Origin: Massilia putida
GTDB lineage: Bacteria; Pseudomonadota; Gammaproteobacteria; Burkholderiales; Burkholderiaceae_D
Assembly (NCBI RefSeq): GCF_001941825.1
Contig: NZ_CP019038.1
Coordinates: forward strand, 4,774,001-4,838,000
Direction: 5' to 3'
DNA: 64,000 nt
Positions within the stretch are counted from its first letter, which is position 1. Every line of letters starts with the position of its first letter. The notes beneath the pieces are model-generated. The model had not been told where the DNA came from and searched no databases. It saw nothing but the letters and a program-made list of their open reading frames with translations. Below, one piece after another: positions 8,443 through 24,275 of this stretch. The position numbers and the translations under genes are program-made.

Positions 8443-9963
8443 ATGAATCTCGCGGACATCAGCAAACTCGGCGTCGCCAATCCGTTCCGCCAACGCTACG
8501 ACAACTACATCGGCGGTGAATTCGTCGCGCCGGCCAAGGGCGAGTATTTCGCCAACGTCACGCCGATCAGCGGCCAGCCGTTCTGCGAAATCGCGCGTTC
8601 GACGGCGGAAGACGTGGAGCTGGCGCTGGACGCCGCCCACGCCGCCAAGGATGCGTGGGCCAAGACGTCGCCGGCCGATCGCGCCAACATCCTGAACCGC
8701 ATCGCCGACCGCATGGAGCAGAACCTGCGGCTGCTGGCGACCGCCGAGACCATCGACAACGGCAAGCCGATCCGCGAAACGATGGCGGCCGACATCCCGC
8801 TGGCGATCGACCACTTCCGCTATTTCGCCAGCTGCATCCGCACGCAGGAAGGCGCCATCTCGACCATCGACGACCAGACCTACGCCTACCATTTCCACGA
8901 GCCGCTGGGCGTCGTCGGCCAGATCATCCCGTGGAACTTCCCGATCCTGATGGCCGTGTGGAAGCTGGCCCCCGCGCTCGCCGCCGGCAACTGCGTCGTG
9001 CTGAAACCGGCCGAGCAGACGCCGGCCTCGATCATGGTGCTGGTCGAGCTGATCGCCGACCTGCTGCCGGCGGGCGTCCTGAACGTCGTCAACGGCTTCG
9101 GCCTGGAAGCGGGCAAGCCGCTCGCGTCGAGCAAGCGCATCGCCAAGATCGCGTTCACCGGCGAGACGGGCACCGGCCGCCTGATCATGCAATACGCCGC
9201 GCAGAACCTGATTCCCGTGACGCTGGAATTGGGCGGCAAGTCGCCCAACATCTTCTTCGCCGACGTGATGGATGCGGACGACGACTTCTTCGACAAATGC
9301 CTCGAAGGTTTCGCGATGTTCGCGCTGAACCAGGGCGAGGTGTGCACCTGCCCGTCGCGCGTGCTGATCCAGGAATCGATCTACGAAAAATTCATCGAGC
9401 GCGCGCTGGCGCGCGTCGCGCAGATCAAGGCCGGCAATCCGCTCGACGAGGGCACGATGATCGGCGCCCAGGCATCGAAGGAACAGCTGGAGAAAATCCT
9501 GTCCTACCTCGACATCGGCCGCCAGGAAGGCGCGCAGGTGTTGGCCGGCGGCGAGCAGGCGACGCACGACGGCGACCTGGCCGGCGGTTACTACGTGCGT
9601 CCGACCGTGTTCAAGGGTGACAACAGCATGCGCATCTTCCAGGAAGAGATCTTTGGCCCGGTCGTGTCGGTGACGACGTTCAAGGACGAAGCGGACGCGC
9701 TGCGCATCGCCAACGATACGCTGTACGGTCTCGGCGCCGGCCTGTGGACGCGCGACGGCAGCCGCGCCTTCCGCGTCGGCCGCGCGATCCAGGCGGGCCG
9801 CGTGTGGACCAACTGCTACCACCTGTACCCGGCCCACGCCGCGTTCGGCGGCTACAAGCAATCGGGCATCGGCCGCGAGAATCACAAGATGATGCTCGAC
9901 CACTATCAGCAGACCAAGAATCTGCTGGTGAGCTACAGCCAGAAAGCGCTGGGCTTCTTCTGA
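8443..9963 (+). CDS. exaC: NAD-dependent aldehyde dehydrogenase, ExaC/AcoD type
   Basis: 506 residues of the ALDH superfamily. The catalytic Cys is C301 in [11 protein letters not shown], and the general-base Glu lies in LELGGKSPN. The double Cys (C301, C303) and the close overall fit resemble the acetaldehyde dehydrogenases ExaC/AcoD of ethanol and acetoin pathways. It oxidises the aldehyde made by the PQQ dehydrogenase to the acid in the cytoplasm. It is first in the operon with the DUF779 gene and the quinoprotein gene, behind a sigma-54 promoter; GAAAGAGGATG gives the ribosome site. Confidence 0.9.
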   Translation: MNLADISKLGVANPFRQRYDNYIGGEFVAPAKGEYFANVTPISGQPFCEIARSTAEDVELALDAAHAAKDAWAKTSPADRANILNRIADRMEQNLRLLATAETIDNGKPIRETMAADIPLAIDHFRYFASCIRTQEGAISTIDDQTYAYHFHEPLGVVGQIIPWNFPILMAVWKLAPALAAGNCVVLKPAEQTPASIMVLVELIADLLPAGVLNVVNGFGLEAGKPLASSKRIAKIAFTGETGTGRLIMQYAAQNLIPVTLELGGKSPNIFFADVMDADDDFFDKCLEGFAMFALNQGEVCTCPSRVLIQESIYEKFIERALARVAQIKAGNPLDEGTMIGAQASKEQLEKILSYLDIGRQEGAQVLAGGEQATHDGDLAGGYYVRPTVFKGDNSMRIFQEEIFGPVVSVTTFKDEADALRIANDTLYGLGAGLWTRDGSRAFRVGRAIQAGRVWTNCYHLYPAHAAFGGYKQSGIGRENHKMMLDHYQQTKNLLVSYSQKALGFF

Positions 9964-10025
9964 TGCAGCATCGCCCCGCGCCAAGCCGCGGGGCAAGGCT
10001 TGAAAAATGCGAATCGAAGGACGCC

Positions 10026-10406
10026 ATGACACCCAATATCGAACGCGTGACCGCGACCCCCGCGGCGCTGACCTTCATCGGCGAATTGCGGCAGCGCCAC
10101 GGGCCGCTGATGTTTTTTCAGTCCGGCGGCTGCTGCGACGGCAGTACGCCGATGTGCTACGCCGCCGGGGAGTTCGACCTCTCCGACACCGACGTCTACC
10201 TGGGCAACCTGGACGGCGCCCCGTTCTACATCGGGCTGGAGCAGTTCGGATACTGGGAGCACACCCAGTTGATCATCGATGTGGTGGACGGCAACGGCGG
10301 CATGTTCTCGCTCGATAACGGAACGGGGCGGCGCTTCCTCACGCGCTCGCGCCTGTTCACGGACGAGGAATGCAGCCAGTTGCGCATGCGGGCGCCCGGA
10401 CCGTAG
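10026..10406 (+). CDS. DUF779 domain-containing protein
   Basis: 126 residues, starting at ATG 10026. The motif MFFQSGGCCDGSTPMC at about residues 30-45 is cysteine-rich and characteristic of DUF779. This family is usually encoded next to an acetaldehyde dehydrogenase, as here (63 bp after exaC). The function is unknown; metal or Fe-S binding through the CC...C cluster is an inference. It is followed 27 bp later by the quinoprotein gene, which supports one transcript. Confidence 0.82.
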   Translation: MTPNIERVTATPAALTFIGELRQRHGPLMFFQSGGCCDGSTPMCYAAGEFDLSDTDVYLGNLDGAPFYIGLEQFGYWEHTQLIIDVVDGNGGMFSLDNGTGRRFLTRSRLFTDEECSQLRMRAPGP

Positions 10407-10433
10407 ACGTACAACGACAACAAGGAGACAAGC

Positions 10434-12179
10434 ATGAAAAAGACAATGACCGTCCTGCTCGCAGGACTCGCTCCCCTGGCGTTTCTCGCCCAGGCGGCCG
10501 ACATCACCAACGCGATGCTCGAGAATGCATCGAAGGACACGAAGAACGTGCTGTCCTTCGGCATGGGCTCGCAGGGCCAGCGCTATTCGACGCTCACCCA
10601 GATCAACACGAAGACCGTTGGCCAGCTCGTGCCCGCGTGGTCGTTCTCGTTCGGCGGCGAAAAGCAGCGCGGCCAGGAATCGCAGCCCATCATCGCCAAC
10701 GGCAAGATGTTCGTCACCGCGTCGTACTCGCGCATCTTCGCCATCGACCTCAAGACGGGCAACAAGCTGTGGAAGTACGAGCACCGCCTGCCGGAAGCGA
10801 TCATGCCGTGCTGCGACGTCGTCAACCGCGGCGCTGCCGTGTACGGCAACCTGGTCATCTTCGGCACGCTGGATGCGCAGCTGGTCGCCCTCGACCAGAA
10901 CACCGGCAAGATCGCGTGGAAGGAAAAGGTCGACGATTATGCGGCCGGCTACTCGATCACGGCCGCGCCCCTGATCGCGAAGGGCGTGCTGATCACGGGC
11001 GTGTCGGGCGGCGAGTTCGGCATCGTGGGCCGGGTGGAAGGCCGCAATCCGCTGACGGGCGACTTGTTGTGGACGCGTCCCACCGTCGAAGGCCACATGG
11101 GGTACCGCTACGACAAGGACGGCAAGGCGTTTGATGCCGGCATCACCGGCACCGTCAACAAGAGCTGGCCGGGCGAGTTGTGGAAGACGGGCGGCGCGTC
11201 GACGTGGATGGGCGGCACGTACGACCCGGCCACGGGCCTCGCGTACTTCGGCACCGGCAACCCTGCGCCGTGGAACAGCCACCTGCGTCCGGGCGACAAC
11301 CTGTATTCGTCGTCGACCGTCGCGCTGGATCCGGAAACGGGCCAGATCAAATGGGCCTACCAGAACACGCCGAACGATTCCTGGGACTTCGACGGCGCCA
11401 ACGAATTTGTCACGTTCGACATGAACGGCAAGCGCTACGGCGGCAAGGCCGACCGCAACGGCTTCTTCTACGTGATCGACGCGAAGACCGGTCAGCTGCA
11501 GAACGCGTTCCCGTTCGTCCGCAAGATCACGTGGGCGAGCGGCATCGATCTGAAAACGGGGCGTCCGAACTTCATCGCGGCCAACCGCCCGAGCGATCCG
11601 ACCAAGGGCGACGGCAAGAAGGGTTCGACCGTCTTCGCGGCCCCGGCCTTCCTGGGCGCGAAAAACCAGATGCCGATGGCGTACAGTCCGCAGACCGGCT
11701 TGTTCTACGTGCCGGCCAACGAGTGGGGCATGGAAATCTGGAACGAGCCGATCTCGTACAAGAAGGGCGGCGCCTATCTCGGCGCGGGCTTCACCATCAA
11801 GCCGCTGAACGACGACTACATCGGCGCGCTGCGCGCGATCGATCCGAAGACCGGCAAGATCGTTTGGGAAGACAAGAACACGGCACCGCTGTGGGGCGGC
11901 GTGATGACGACGGCCGGTGGCCTCGTCTTCTACGGCACGCCGGAAGGCTTCCTCAAGGCCGTCGACGCCAAATCCGGCAAGGAGTTGTGGAAGTTCCAGA
12001 CGGGTTCCGGCGTCGTCGCGCCGCCGGTGACGTGGGAAGACGGCGGCACGCAATACGTGGCCGTCGTGTCGGGCTGGGGCGGTGCCGTGCCGCTGTGGGG
12101 CGGCGAGGTCGCGAAGAAGGTCAACTTCCTCGAGCAGGGCGGCTCCGTCTGGGTATTCAAGCTCGCCTCGAAGATCTGA
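10434..12179 (+). CDS. PQQ-dependent alcohol dehydrogenase, predicted lanthanide type (PedH/ExaA family)
   Basis: 581 residues: signal peptide (about residues 1-21) then an eight-bladed quinoprotein propeller with repeated tryptophan-docking motifs such as DxxTGxxxW. The adjacent disulfide cysteines that stack on PQQ are C126-C127 (MPCCD). The catalytic Asp is D318 in SWDFDG. The residue two positions on is also Asp (D320), which in XoxF and PedH coordinates a lanthanide, whereas calcium enzymes carry Ala or Ser there. It oxidises primary alcohols in the periplasm and reduces the PedF-like cytochrome c. It is third in the exaC operon, with an AAGGAGA site before the ATG. Confidence 0.9.
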   Translation: MKKTMTVLLAGLAPLAFLAQAADITNAMLENASKDTKNVLSFGMGSQGQRYSTLTQINTKTVGQLVPAWSFSFGGEKQRGQESQPIIANGKMFVTASYSRIFAIDLKTGNKLWKYEHRLPEAIMPCCDVVNRGAAVYGNLVIFGTLDAQLVALDQNTGKIAWKEKVDDYAAGYSITAAPLIAKGVLITGVSGGEFGIVGRVEGRNPLTGDLLWTRPTVEGHMGYRYDKDGKAFDAGITGTVNKSWPGELWKTGGASTWMGGTYDPATGLAYFGTGNPAPWNSHLRPGDNLYSSSTVALDPETGQIKWAYQNTPNDSWDFDGANEFVTFDMNGKRYGGKADRNGFFYVIDAKTGQLQNAFPFVRKITWASGIDLKTGRPNFIAANRPSDPTKGDGKKGSTVFAAPAFLGAKNQMPMAYSPQTGLFYVPANEWGMEIWNEPISYKKGGAYLGAGFTIKPLNDDYIGALRAIDPKTGKIVWEDKNTAPLWGGVMTTAGGLVFYGTPEGFLKAVDAKSGKELWKFQTGSGVVAPPVTWEDGGTQYVAVVSGWGGAVPLWGGEVAKKVNFLEQGGSVWVFKLASKI

Positions 12180-12250
12180 AGCCTAACGTGTGAGTGGTCA
12201 GGGAGGGTTATGCATCGGCTGCGGCGGCGGCCGGCGTCAAGACCCTGTTT

Positions 12251-12278
12251 TGCCGCGGCTTCGGCCGCGGTTTTTTTT
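12251..12278 (+). terminator. Rho-independent terminator of the exaC operon
   Basis: A 7-bp perfect stem CCGCGGC/GCCGCGG with a TTCG tetraloop is followed by eight T, about 70 bp after the dehydrogenase stop. Confidence 0.92.
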
Positions 12279-12321
12279 ATTTATATCGTTTATTCGGTTT
12301 TTGTGTACGGGCGATCAAAAC

Positions 12322-12337
12322 TGCAACACCTGATCCG
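12322..12337 (+). promoter_or_regulatory. Candidate activator site (UAS) upstream of the porin operon
   Basis: TGCAACACCTGATCCG keeps the left half-site and CC centre of TGnnACA-CC-TGTnnCA but is degenerate on the right. It starts 68 bp before the -24 element, the same spacing as at exaC. Confidence 0.5.
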
Positions 12338-12389
12338 ATTCGTCACAGAAAAATGGCTTCTTCTCTTCGTCCTCCCCTGTAAAACGACC

Positions 12390-12405
12390 GGGCACGCAAC
12401 TTGCC
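12390..12405 (+). promoter_or_regulatory. Sigma-54 promoter of the porin-nosR-apbE operon
   Basis: GGGCAC-N5-TTGCC keeps the core GGCAC and TTGC of the -24/-12 consensus and lies 60 bp before the porin ATG. Confidence 0.75.
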
Positions 12406-12465
12406 ATCACTGTCGGGTACATCTCAACGATGTATCCCACTACAAACTAGAAAGCGAGGAGACAA

Positions 12466-13623
12466 ATGAAGAAGGTTCACGCAATGGCCGTCCTGGCCTC
12501 GATCGGCGCCTGCACGCAGGCCTCCGCCGTCGACCTGAAGGCCGGCGACTGGACGGTCAACGTCGGCGGCATCGTCAACGCCTATTACACGGGCGTCTCG
12601 TGCAGCGGTGACGCCGTCGGCGGGCTGGCGCTGGGCGGCCGAGCGCTCGGCTGCGGCGGCGAGGATCACCGCACCACCATCGGCAACGGCCTGCTGCCCA
12701 GCGGCCTCGTGACGTCCGTGTCGTCGACGCAGGGCGGCATTGAGGTCACGGCCAAGATCGGCATCTACGCGGCCACGGCGACGGACAGCGCCATCGCGCA
12801 GAACAGCACGGTCGACGTGCGCCAGGCGTTTTTCACGTTCGGCCGTGGGGACCTCGGCACGTTCAAGCTGGGCCGCGACTACGGCATCTTCGGCGCCAAT
12901 GCGATCTTGAAAGACATGACGCTGGTCGGCGCCGGCGCACCGGTGCAAGCCACGCAGCGCGGCCGCGTCACGCTCGGCCACATCGGCGCCGGCTACAGCT
13001 ACCTGGGCACGTATGGCCAGATCGTCTACAGCGCGCCCAAGAACGACGCGGGCATCGGCTTCGACTTCGGCGTGATGAGTCCCGTGTCCGACACGCCCGT
13101 GATCGCCGGTCCGCGCTATTCGACCCGGTCGAGCCCCCAGGTGCAGGCGCGCCTCTCCTTCGAACAGGACGGCTTCAAGGCCTGGCTCGGCGCCAAGACC
13201 CAGCGCTTCGAGTCGCAGACGGCAGGCGCCGGCGACCTCACGATGAACGGCTTCGAAGCCGGCGCGTCGTACCAGCTGGGCGCCGCGGGCCTGCTGATCA
13301 ACGCGCAAACGGGGCGCGCGCTGGGCATCCTGTCCGACGCCGATCAGGGCGACGTCCGTTCGAAAAACTTCCTCGTGCAGGGCACGTTCAAGACGACCGA
13401 TGCGCTCAAGCTGGGCCTGTCCTGGGGCCGCAGCGCCAATGACGACAACACTGCCGGCACGGCCGGCCTGAAGTCGAATGCCAACCTCACGGCCGGCGCC
13501 TACTATGCGCTGAACAGCGCGGTCACGCTGGTGGCGGAAGTCGGGCAGACGCGCTCGAAAGCCTTCGGTGGCGCGACCGCGCGCATGAACGGCGGTTCCG
13601 TCGGCGGCATCATCTTCTTCTGA
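12466..13623 (+). CDS. Gram-negative porin
   Basis: 385 residues with a signal peptide cut near SAVD (about residue 22), alternating beta strands, and a terminal Phe (GGIIFF) as needed for outer membrane insertion. It is shorter in loop content than typical general porins and has a Cys pair in the first loop region. It is the first gene of an operon with the NosR-like and ApbE genes, under a sigma-54 promoter, so it probably admits the alcohol substrate or a cofactor; this is inferred from context only. Confidence 0.82.
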   Translation: MKKVHAMAVLASIGACTQASAVDLKAGDWTVNVGGIVNAYYTGVSCSGDAVGGLALGGRALGCGGEDHRTTIGNGLLPSGLVTSVSSTQGGIEVTAKIGIYAATATDSAIAQNSTVDVRQAFFTFGRGDLGTFKLGRDYGIFGANAILKDMTLVGAGAPVQATQRGRVTLGHIGAGYSYLGTYGQIVYSAPKNDAGIGFDFGVMSPVSDTPVIAGPRYSTRSSPQVQARLSFEQDGFKAWLGAKTQRFESQTAGAGDLTMNGFEAGASYQLGAAGLLINAQTGRALGILSDADQGDVRSKNFLVQGTFKTTDALKLGLSWGRSANDDNTAGTAGLKSNANLTAGAYYALNSAVTLVAEVGQTRSKAFGGATARMNGGSVGGIIFF

Positions 13624-13631
13624 CGACGGCC

Positions 13632-15695
13632 ATGCGCCTGCTCCGCCTGTTGATCTGCTGCTGGATACTGGCTTGCGTGTCCGCGCACGCCGGCACGCTG
13701 ACGCAGGCGGAGTTGGCGCGACGCTTCCCCGCGCCGCTCACTGTCGGCGTAAAAGCGAGCGACGTTCCCGCCTGGCCGCTGTTCAAGCAGAACGGCACGG
13801 TGACGGAGCTGGTCGGCTATGCGTTCGAATCGGCCGACCTGGCGCCGGTGCCGGGCTTCGCCGGCGTGCCGCCGAACCTGCTCGTCGTGATCGACCCGAA
13901 AGGCACCTTCCTCGACGTCGCCGTGCTGTCGCAGCACGAGCCGGTGTTCCTGGAAGGGTTGGGCGAGGCGCCGCTGCGCGAGTTCCTGAACCAGTATCGC
14001 GGCCGGTCGCTGGGGCGGGGGATCACGGTCGGCGGGCCGGGGCAACTGGACGGCGTCTCGAAGGCGACGGCGTCGGTACGCATCATTAACCAGAGCATCC
14101 TGTCGGCCGCGCTGAAGGTGGCACGCGCCAAGCTCGGGTTTGCGCAGGGACGCGACCCGGGCCGCATCGGACGCATCCGCAATGACGTGGTCGAATCGAT
14201 GTCGCTGCCGGCACTGGTGGATGCGGGCCTCGTGCGCCATGTGCGGATGTCCAACCGCGACGTCGAGCGCCTGTTCGCGGGCAGTGCCGGCGCCGGACTG
14301 GATGCGCCGGCGCTCGCGCATCCCGATGATGTCTATGTCGACGTCTGGGTGGCCTGGGCCTCCGTGCCCGCGGTCGGCCGCAACCTGCTGGCGCCGCGCA
14401 CGTGGAACCGGCTGCAGGAACGGCTGGAACCGGGCGACCACGCGCTGCTCGTGATGACGGCCGGTCCGCACACGATCACGGGCGCGGACTTCGTGCGCGG
14501 CAGCGTCCCGCGCGGCATCGTGCTGCGCCAGGACCACTTGCCGCTCGAGATGCGCGACCTCGATCTCGAGCCGCGGCTGGCGCACGATGTGCACTTGCCG
14601 GTGGACGAGGTGCTGCTGTTGCGCGTGATCGCCCAGGCGGGGCTGGACCCGGCGCGTACGCTCGACTTCGCGCTGCCGGTCACGCGCAGCAAGGGCATCG
14701 TCTACCCCGAGCGCATCACGCGGGAGATCGCGTTCGACTATCGTCTTCCGGCCGCGTACTACATGGCGCCTAGCGGGGGCGCCCCGGCGTGGCAGGCCGG
14801 CTGGAAGGCGCGCCGCGGGCAGTTGCTCGTGCTCGTCGCCGCGCTGGCGCTGCTCGGCGTCGCGCTGTGGCAGCAGCGCCGGCTCGTGGCGCGTGCGCGC
14901 CGCTTTGCCTGGCTGCGCCGCGCGTGGCTGCTGTTCGTCGTCGGGTTCATCGGCTACGCGGCCCAGGCCCAGCTTTCCATCGTCAACCTCACCGGCATCG
15001 TGCAGGCGCTGCGCGCGGGACGCGGCCTGGATTACTTGCTGTTCGATCCGATGACGGTGGCGCTGTGGGCGTTCGTGCTCGTCTCGCTGTTCATCTGGGG
15101 ACGCGGCACGTTCTGCGGCTGGTTGTGTCCTTTCGGCGCGTTGCAGGAACTCGCGGGCCTCGCCGGACAGGCGTTTAGGCTGCCGCAGCTGGCCGTGCGG
15201 CGTGCGCTCGACGTGCGCCTCAAGCGCGTGAAGTACGCGGTGCTGGCGGCGATCCTGCTGGCGGCCGTGTGGGCGCCGGCGCAGGCGGACAAGCTCGTCG
15301 AGCTGGAACCGTTCAAGACGGCGCTCACCCTGAATTTTGTGCGCGCATGGCCGTTCGTCGCGTATGCCGCCGGCTTGCTGCTGCTCGCCATGGTCGTCAA
15401 CAAGGGGTTCTGCCGATATCTCTGTCCGCTCGGTGCGGCGCTGGCGCTGCTGGGCCGCGTGCGCCTGTTCGACTGGATCCCGCGCCGCGCCGAATGCGGC
15501 ACGCCGTGCCAGACCTGTCGCCACCGCTGCGGCTACAACGCGATCGCCCCAAGCGGCGCGGTCGACTACGAGGAGTGTTTTCAATGTATGGAATGTGTCG
15601 TTATCCACGCAAGCGACGCGCAATGCGCGCCGCGGATACTGGAACGCAAGCGGGAGCGGTCGATTCCGATCGTGTCCATCGACAGGAGAGCATGA
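13632..15695 (+). CDS. NosR/NirI-like membrane flavo-iron-sulfur protein
   Basis: 687 residues: signal peptide, a periplasmic FMN-binding domain (about residues 80-170) with the candidate flavinylation site D140-GVSKA-T146, then several membrane helices (about residues 395-600) carrying two CxxxCP motifs (FCGWLCPFG, FCRYLCPLG), and a C-terminal cytoplasmic ferredoxin part with CX3CX2CX3C and CX2CX2C for two 4Fe-4S clusters. This is the architecture of NosR, which carries electrons across the membrane. No nos or nir genes are nearby. It lies eight bases after the porin gene and overlaps apbE by four, so FMN would be attached by the neighbour. Confidence 0.85.
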   Translation: MRLLRLLICCWILACVSAHAGTLTQAELARRFPAPLTVGVKASDVPAWPLFKQNGTVTELVGYAFESADLAPVPGFAGVPPNLLVVIDPKGTFLDVAVLSQHEPVFLEGLGEAPLREFLNQYRGRSLGRGITVGGPGQLDGVSKATASVRIINQSILSAALKVARAKLGFAQGRDPGRIGRIRNDVVESMSLPALVDAGLVRHVRMSNRDVERLFAGSAGAGLDAPALAHPDDVYVDVWVAWASVPAVGRNLLAPRTWNRLQERLEPGDHALLVMTAGPHTITGADFVRGSVPRGIVLRQDHLPLEMRDLDLEPRLAHDVHLPVDEVLLLRVIAQAGLDPARTLDFALPVTRSKGIVYPERITREIAFDYRLPAAYYMAPSGGAPAWQAGWKARRGQLLVLVAALALLGVALWQQRRLVARARRFAWLRRAWLLFVVGFIGYAAQAQLSIVNLTGIVQALRAGRGLDYLLFDPMTVALWAFVLVSLFIWGRGTFCGWLCPFGALQELAGLAGQAFRLPQLAVRRALDVRLKRVKYAVLAAILLAAVWAPAQADKLVELEPFKTALTLNFVRAWPFVAYAAGLLLLAMVVNKGFCRYLCPLGAALALLGRVRLFDWIPRRAECGTPCQTCRHRCGYNAIAPSGAVDYEECFQCMECVVIHASDAQCAPRILERKRERSIPIVSIDRRA

Positions 15696-16662
15696 TGCAC
15701 AGAAGGACCTTTATCGCCGCCACGCTGGGCGGCATGGCCGGCACCGCCGTCGTCGACGCTGCCGAAGCCGACCGGCTGCCGCTGCACAGCGGCGCCGCGC
15801 TGGCGTTCGGCACGACGATCAGCATCGCCGTGCGCCATGCGGACCCGGAAGCCGCGCAGCAAGCCATCGCCGCCGCGCTGGGCGAGGCGCGCCGTGTCGA
15901 TGCACTCATGAGCCTCCACCAGCCGCCCAGCCAGGTGTTCCGGCTGAACCGCGACAAGGTGCTGCACGGCCCCGATCCGCATCTGTTGACGGTGCTGGAG
16001 CATGCGCGCACGCTGTCGCGCCTGACGCAGGGTGCGTTCGACATCACGGTGCAGCCACTGTGGTGCGCCTTCGATGCGGCGCACGGCGTGCCGCCAGAGC
16101 TTGAACGCATGCGCGCGCGGAATCTCGTCGGCTGGACGCAGGTGCAGGCGGGGCTTGATCGCGTCGTGCTGGCGCGGCCGGGTATGGCGATCACGCTGAA
16201 CGGCCTGGCGCAGGGCTATGCGACCGACCTCGCGCTTGCGGCGCTGCGCCGGCACGGCATCCGCCATGCGCTGGTCGATACCGGAGAATATGGTGCGCTC
16301 GGGCGCTCGGACGGGCGGCCCTGGCATCTGGGGATCCGCGATCCTCGCCGGGAGGATGCGATGGCCGCGGGCGTCGTGCTGGACGGACGCTGCGTCGCCA
16401 CGTCCGGCGATTATGCCTCGGCGTTCACGTCCGACCTGCGCTATCACCACATCTTCGATCCGGCCCGCGGCGATTCGCCGACAGAGCTGGCGAGCGTCAC
16501 GGTGGTCGCGCCCACCGGGCTGGAAGCGGACGGGTTGTCGACCGCGTTCATGGTGATGGGCGCCCGGCGCGCGCATGCGCTGGCGGCGCACTTGCCGGGC
16601 GTGGACCTGCTCACGATCGGCAAGGATGGCGCGCGCTGGAAGTCGTCCGGTTTCCCGGCGGC

Positions 16663-16666
<4 letters not shown>
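15692..16666 (+). CDS. apbE: FAD:protein FMN transferase ApbE
   Basis: 324 residues. The N-terminus is Tat/Sec-like (MHRRTFIAATLGG), followed by the ApbE fold with TQGAFDITVQPLW, NGLAQGYATD and the Mg/FAD-binding SGDYASAF region, and a late LSTAFMVMG segment. ApbE moves FMN from FAD to a Thr of a target protein, here most likely Thr146 of the NosR-like neighbour. The ATG at 15692 overlaps its stop (ATGA). Family proteins often carry a lipobox; none is visible here. Confidence 0.9.
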
Positions 16667-18597
<1,931 letters not shown>

Positions 18598-18657
18598 TCC
18601 ATGTCTCCTGTTTGGCCCTGGACCGCGGCTCTGTGCTGGGAATCGACTGTTCACAAA

Positions 18658-18673
18658 TGTAGCACCTGTACCA
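18658..18673. promoter_or_regulatory. Candidate activator site upstream of the activator gene
   Basis: TGTAGCACCTGTACCA fits the same inverted repeat as at pedF and exaC. It lies about 60 bp before the activator start, with no sigma-54 promoter between, so binding could repress the activator's own sigma-70 promoter. Confidence 0.6.
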
Positions 18674-18782
18674 GAATGGAACAATCAACGCCGTAAATAT
18701 GTTCCGTTTTCCAGGGCCTTTGTTATATGCAACATAGAGTAAGCAAGCTGGATGCCAGCTTTTCGGGCATGCGAAACGGGTC

Positions 18783-18812
18783 TTGCGCAGGTGGGGGCGG
18801 GTTTGCTATAGT
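18783..18812 (+). promoter_or_regulatory. rrn operon 1 upstream promoter
   Basis: TTGCGC, an 18-bp spacer and TATAGT. An equivalent pair with a 17-bp spacer precedes rrn operon 2 at 30206-30234, although the flanking sequence differs. Confidence 0.55.
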
Positions 18813-18910
18813 TCGCGTCCTGCTTCTGCGGCGCACAAAAAGTTTAACTGAATCAACTAGTTAAGCTTGTCAGATCGATTACATCGAGTGTGTTGCAGAA
18901 AAACGAGGGG

Positions 18911-18939
18911 TTGACGAGTTAAGCGAAACACTGCATAAT
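18911..18939 (+). promoter_or_regulatory. rrn operon 1 proximal promoter
   Basis: TTGACG, a 17-bp spacer and CATAAT, about 245 bp before 16S. The same boxes occur at rrn operon 2. The 586-bp stretch from 18598 to 19183 holds no gene: it carries the two rrn promoters and the transcribed leader. Confidence 0.8.
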
Positions 18940-19005
18940 CTCATTCCTCTGCTGCTGACGAACAAAACGATTCGCAAGCGCAGCAAGGCAGTACCGAACA
19001 CGAAG

Positions 19006-19016
19006 TTCTTTAACAA
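19006..19016 (+). promoter_or_regulatory. boxA antitermination element, rrn operon 1 leader
   Basis: TTCTTTAACAA matches the boxA core recognised by the NusB/NusE complex. The same element recurs before 23S at 21113-21123. Confidence 0.75.
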
Positions 19017-19183
19017 TCAACAGTCGATAAGTGTGGGCGTTTGATGAGGTGCCAGTATCGCTTCGGCGATATTGAATACTTAAATTATCAAATGTTCACG
19101 CAAAAGAAATACGTTGCTCAGCAATGAGTAACGGTCAGTATTTTGAGTGAGCGACATGACACGAAAGTGTCAAAACAGAGATT

Positions 19184-20715
<1,532 letters not shown>

Positions 20716-20794
20716 GAGTGGCACCACGAGCGCAAGCTCGGTCATCAAGCGCCTACGCTTATCGGCTGTTAATAAAGTTAAACGAGAACAGTTC

Positions 20795-20871
20795 GGGTCT
20801 GTAGCTCAGTCGGTTAGAGCACCGTGTTGATAACGCGGGGGTCGTTGGTTCGAATCCAACCAGACCCACCA
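20795..20871 (+). tRNA. tRNA-Ile (GAT), rrn operon 1
   Basis: 77 nt with an encoded CCA end. Anticodon GAT lies in GTTGATAAC and the acceptor stem pairs GGGTCTG with CAGACCC. Spacer tRNA of the usual Ile-Ala pair. Confidence 0.96.
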
Positions 20872-20896
20872 TGGTTATCATCGTCGGGTTTAGTCT

Positions 20897-20967
20897 GTAA
20901 AAATCATCTGGCTCTGCCAGGGATTTTTACCTCGATCCACAAAAAAGTAGATGTGTACTTTTTTGTG
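20897..20967 (+). repeat. Two hairpins in the tRNA-Ile/tRNA-Ala spacer, operon 1 only
   Basis: GTAAAAATC (20897-20905) pairs with GATTTTTAC (20922-20930), and CACAAAAAAGTA (20938-20949) pairs with TACTTTTTTGTG (20956-20967). The spacer is 104 nt here but only 11 nt in operon 2, which lacks both hairpins. Confidence 0.85.
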
Positions 20968-20975
20968 ATGATTCT

Positions 20976-21051
20976 GGGGGATTAGCTCAGCTGGGAGAGC
21001 ACCTGCTTTGCAAGCAGGGGGTCGTCGGTTCGATCCCGTCATCCTCCACCA
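20976..21051 (+). tRNA. tRNA-Ala (TGC), rrn operon 1
   Basis: 76 nt with an encoded CCA end. Anticodon TGC lies in CTTTGCAAG. Identical to the second copy. Confidence 0.96.
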
Positions 21052-21148
21052 CTCTCTGTTCACTGCATTTATTCAAGCTTGGCAACACTGAGTTTCGATA
21101 AGTGTAGTTCTCGTTCTTTAACAATCTGGAAGAAGTAAAGTTTTCTTT

Positions 21149-21184
21149 AAGCGTTCAATACGTTGAAAAATGTATCGAACACTT
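21149..21184 (+). repeat. Pre-23S hairpin, operon 1 version
   Basis: The arm starting AAGCGTTC pairs with the arm ending GAACACTT around a GAAAA loop. Operon 2 has an unrelated stem sequence at the same place (32444-32477), between identical flanks. Confidence 0.7.
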
Positions 21185-21277
21185 AGGGTAGTAATCTGTA
21201 TGTATCAACAAACAAAGTAAGCTGAATCCTTGTCGATATGACGTTCCCTGACACTCATGCAGGGGCCAACGTTATAG

Positions 21278-24155
<2,878 letters not shown>

Positions 24156-24275
24156 TAACCTTGGCAGTCATTGCCAATACAAGGGTTCGGCTGTTTGTTG
24201 ACACAACAGATTAAAACCACTTCTTCCAGATTCAGAGTGACGCATGCATTCAAGCTGCGGCGCTCGTACAAGTTA

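Noticed and set aside
7336-10032. 898-residue minus-strand frame opposite the YncE-like and exaC genes
   Set aside because: Shadow of two clear genes, His/Arg/Ala-rich with no domains.
12194-12611. Short frames between the quinoprotein and porin genes
   Set aside because: They cross the terminator and the sigma-54 promoter and have no ribosome site; the region is regulatory.
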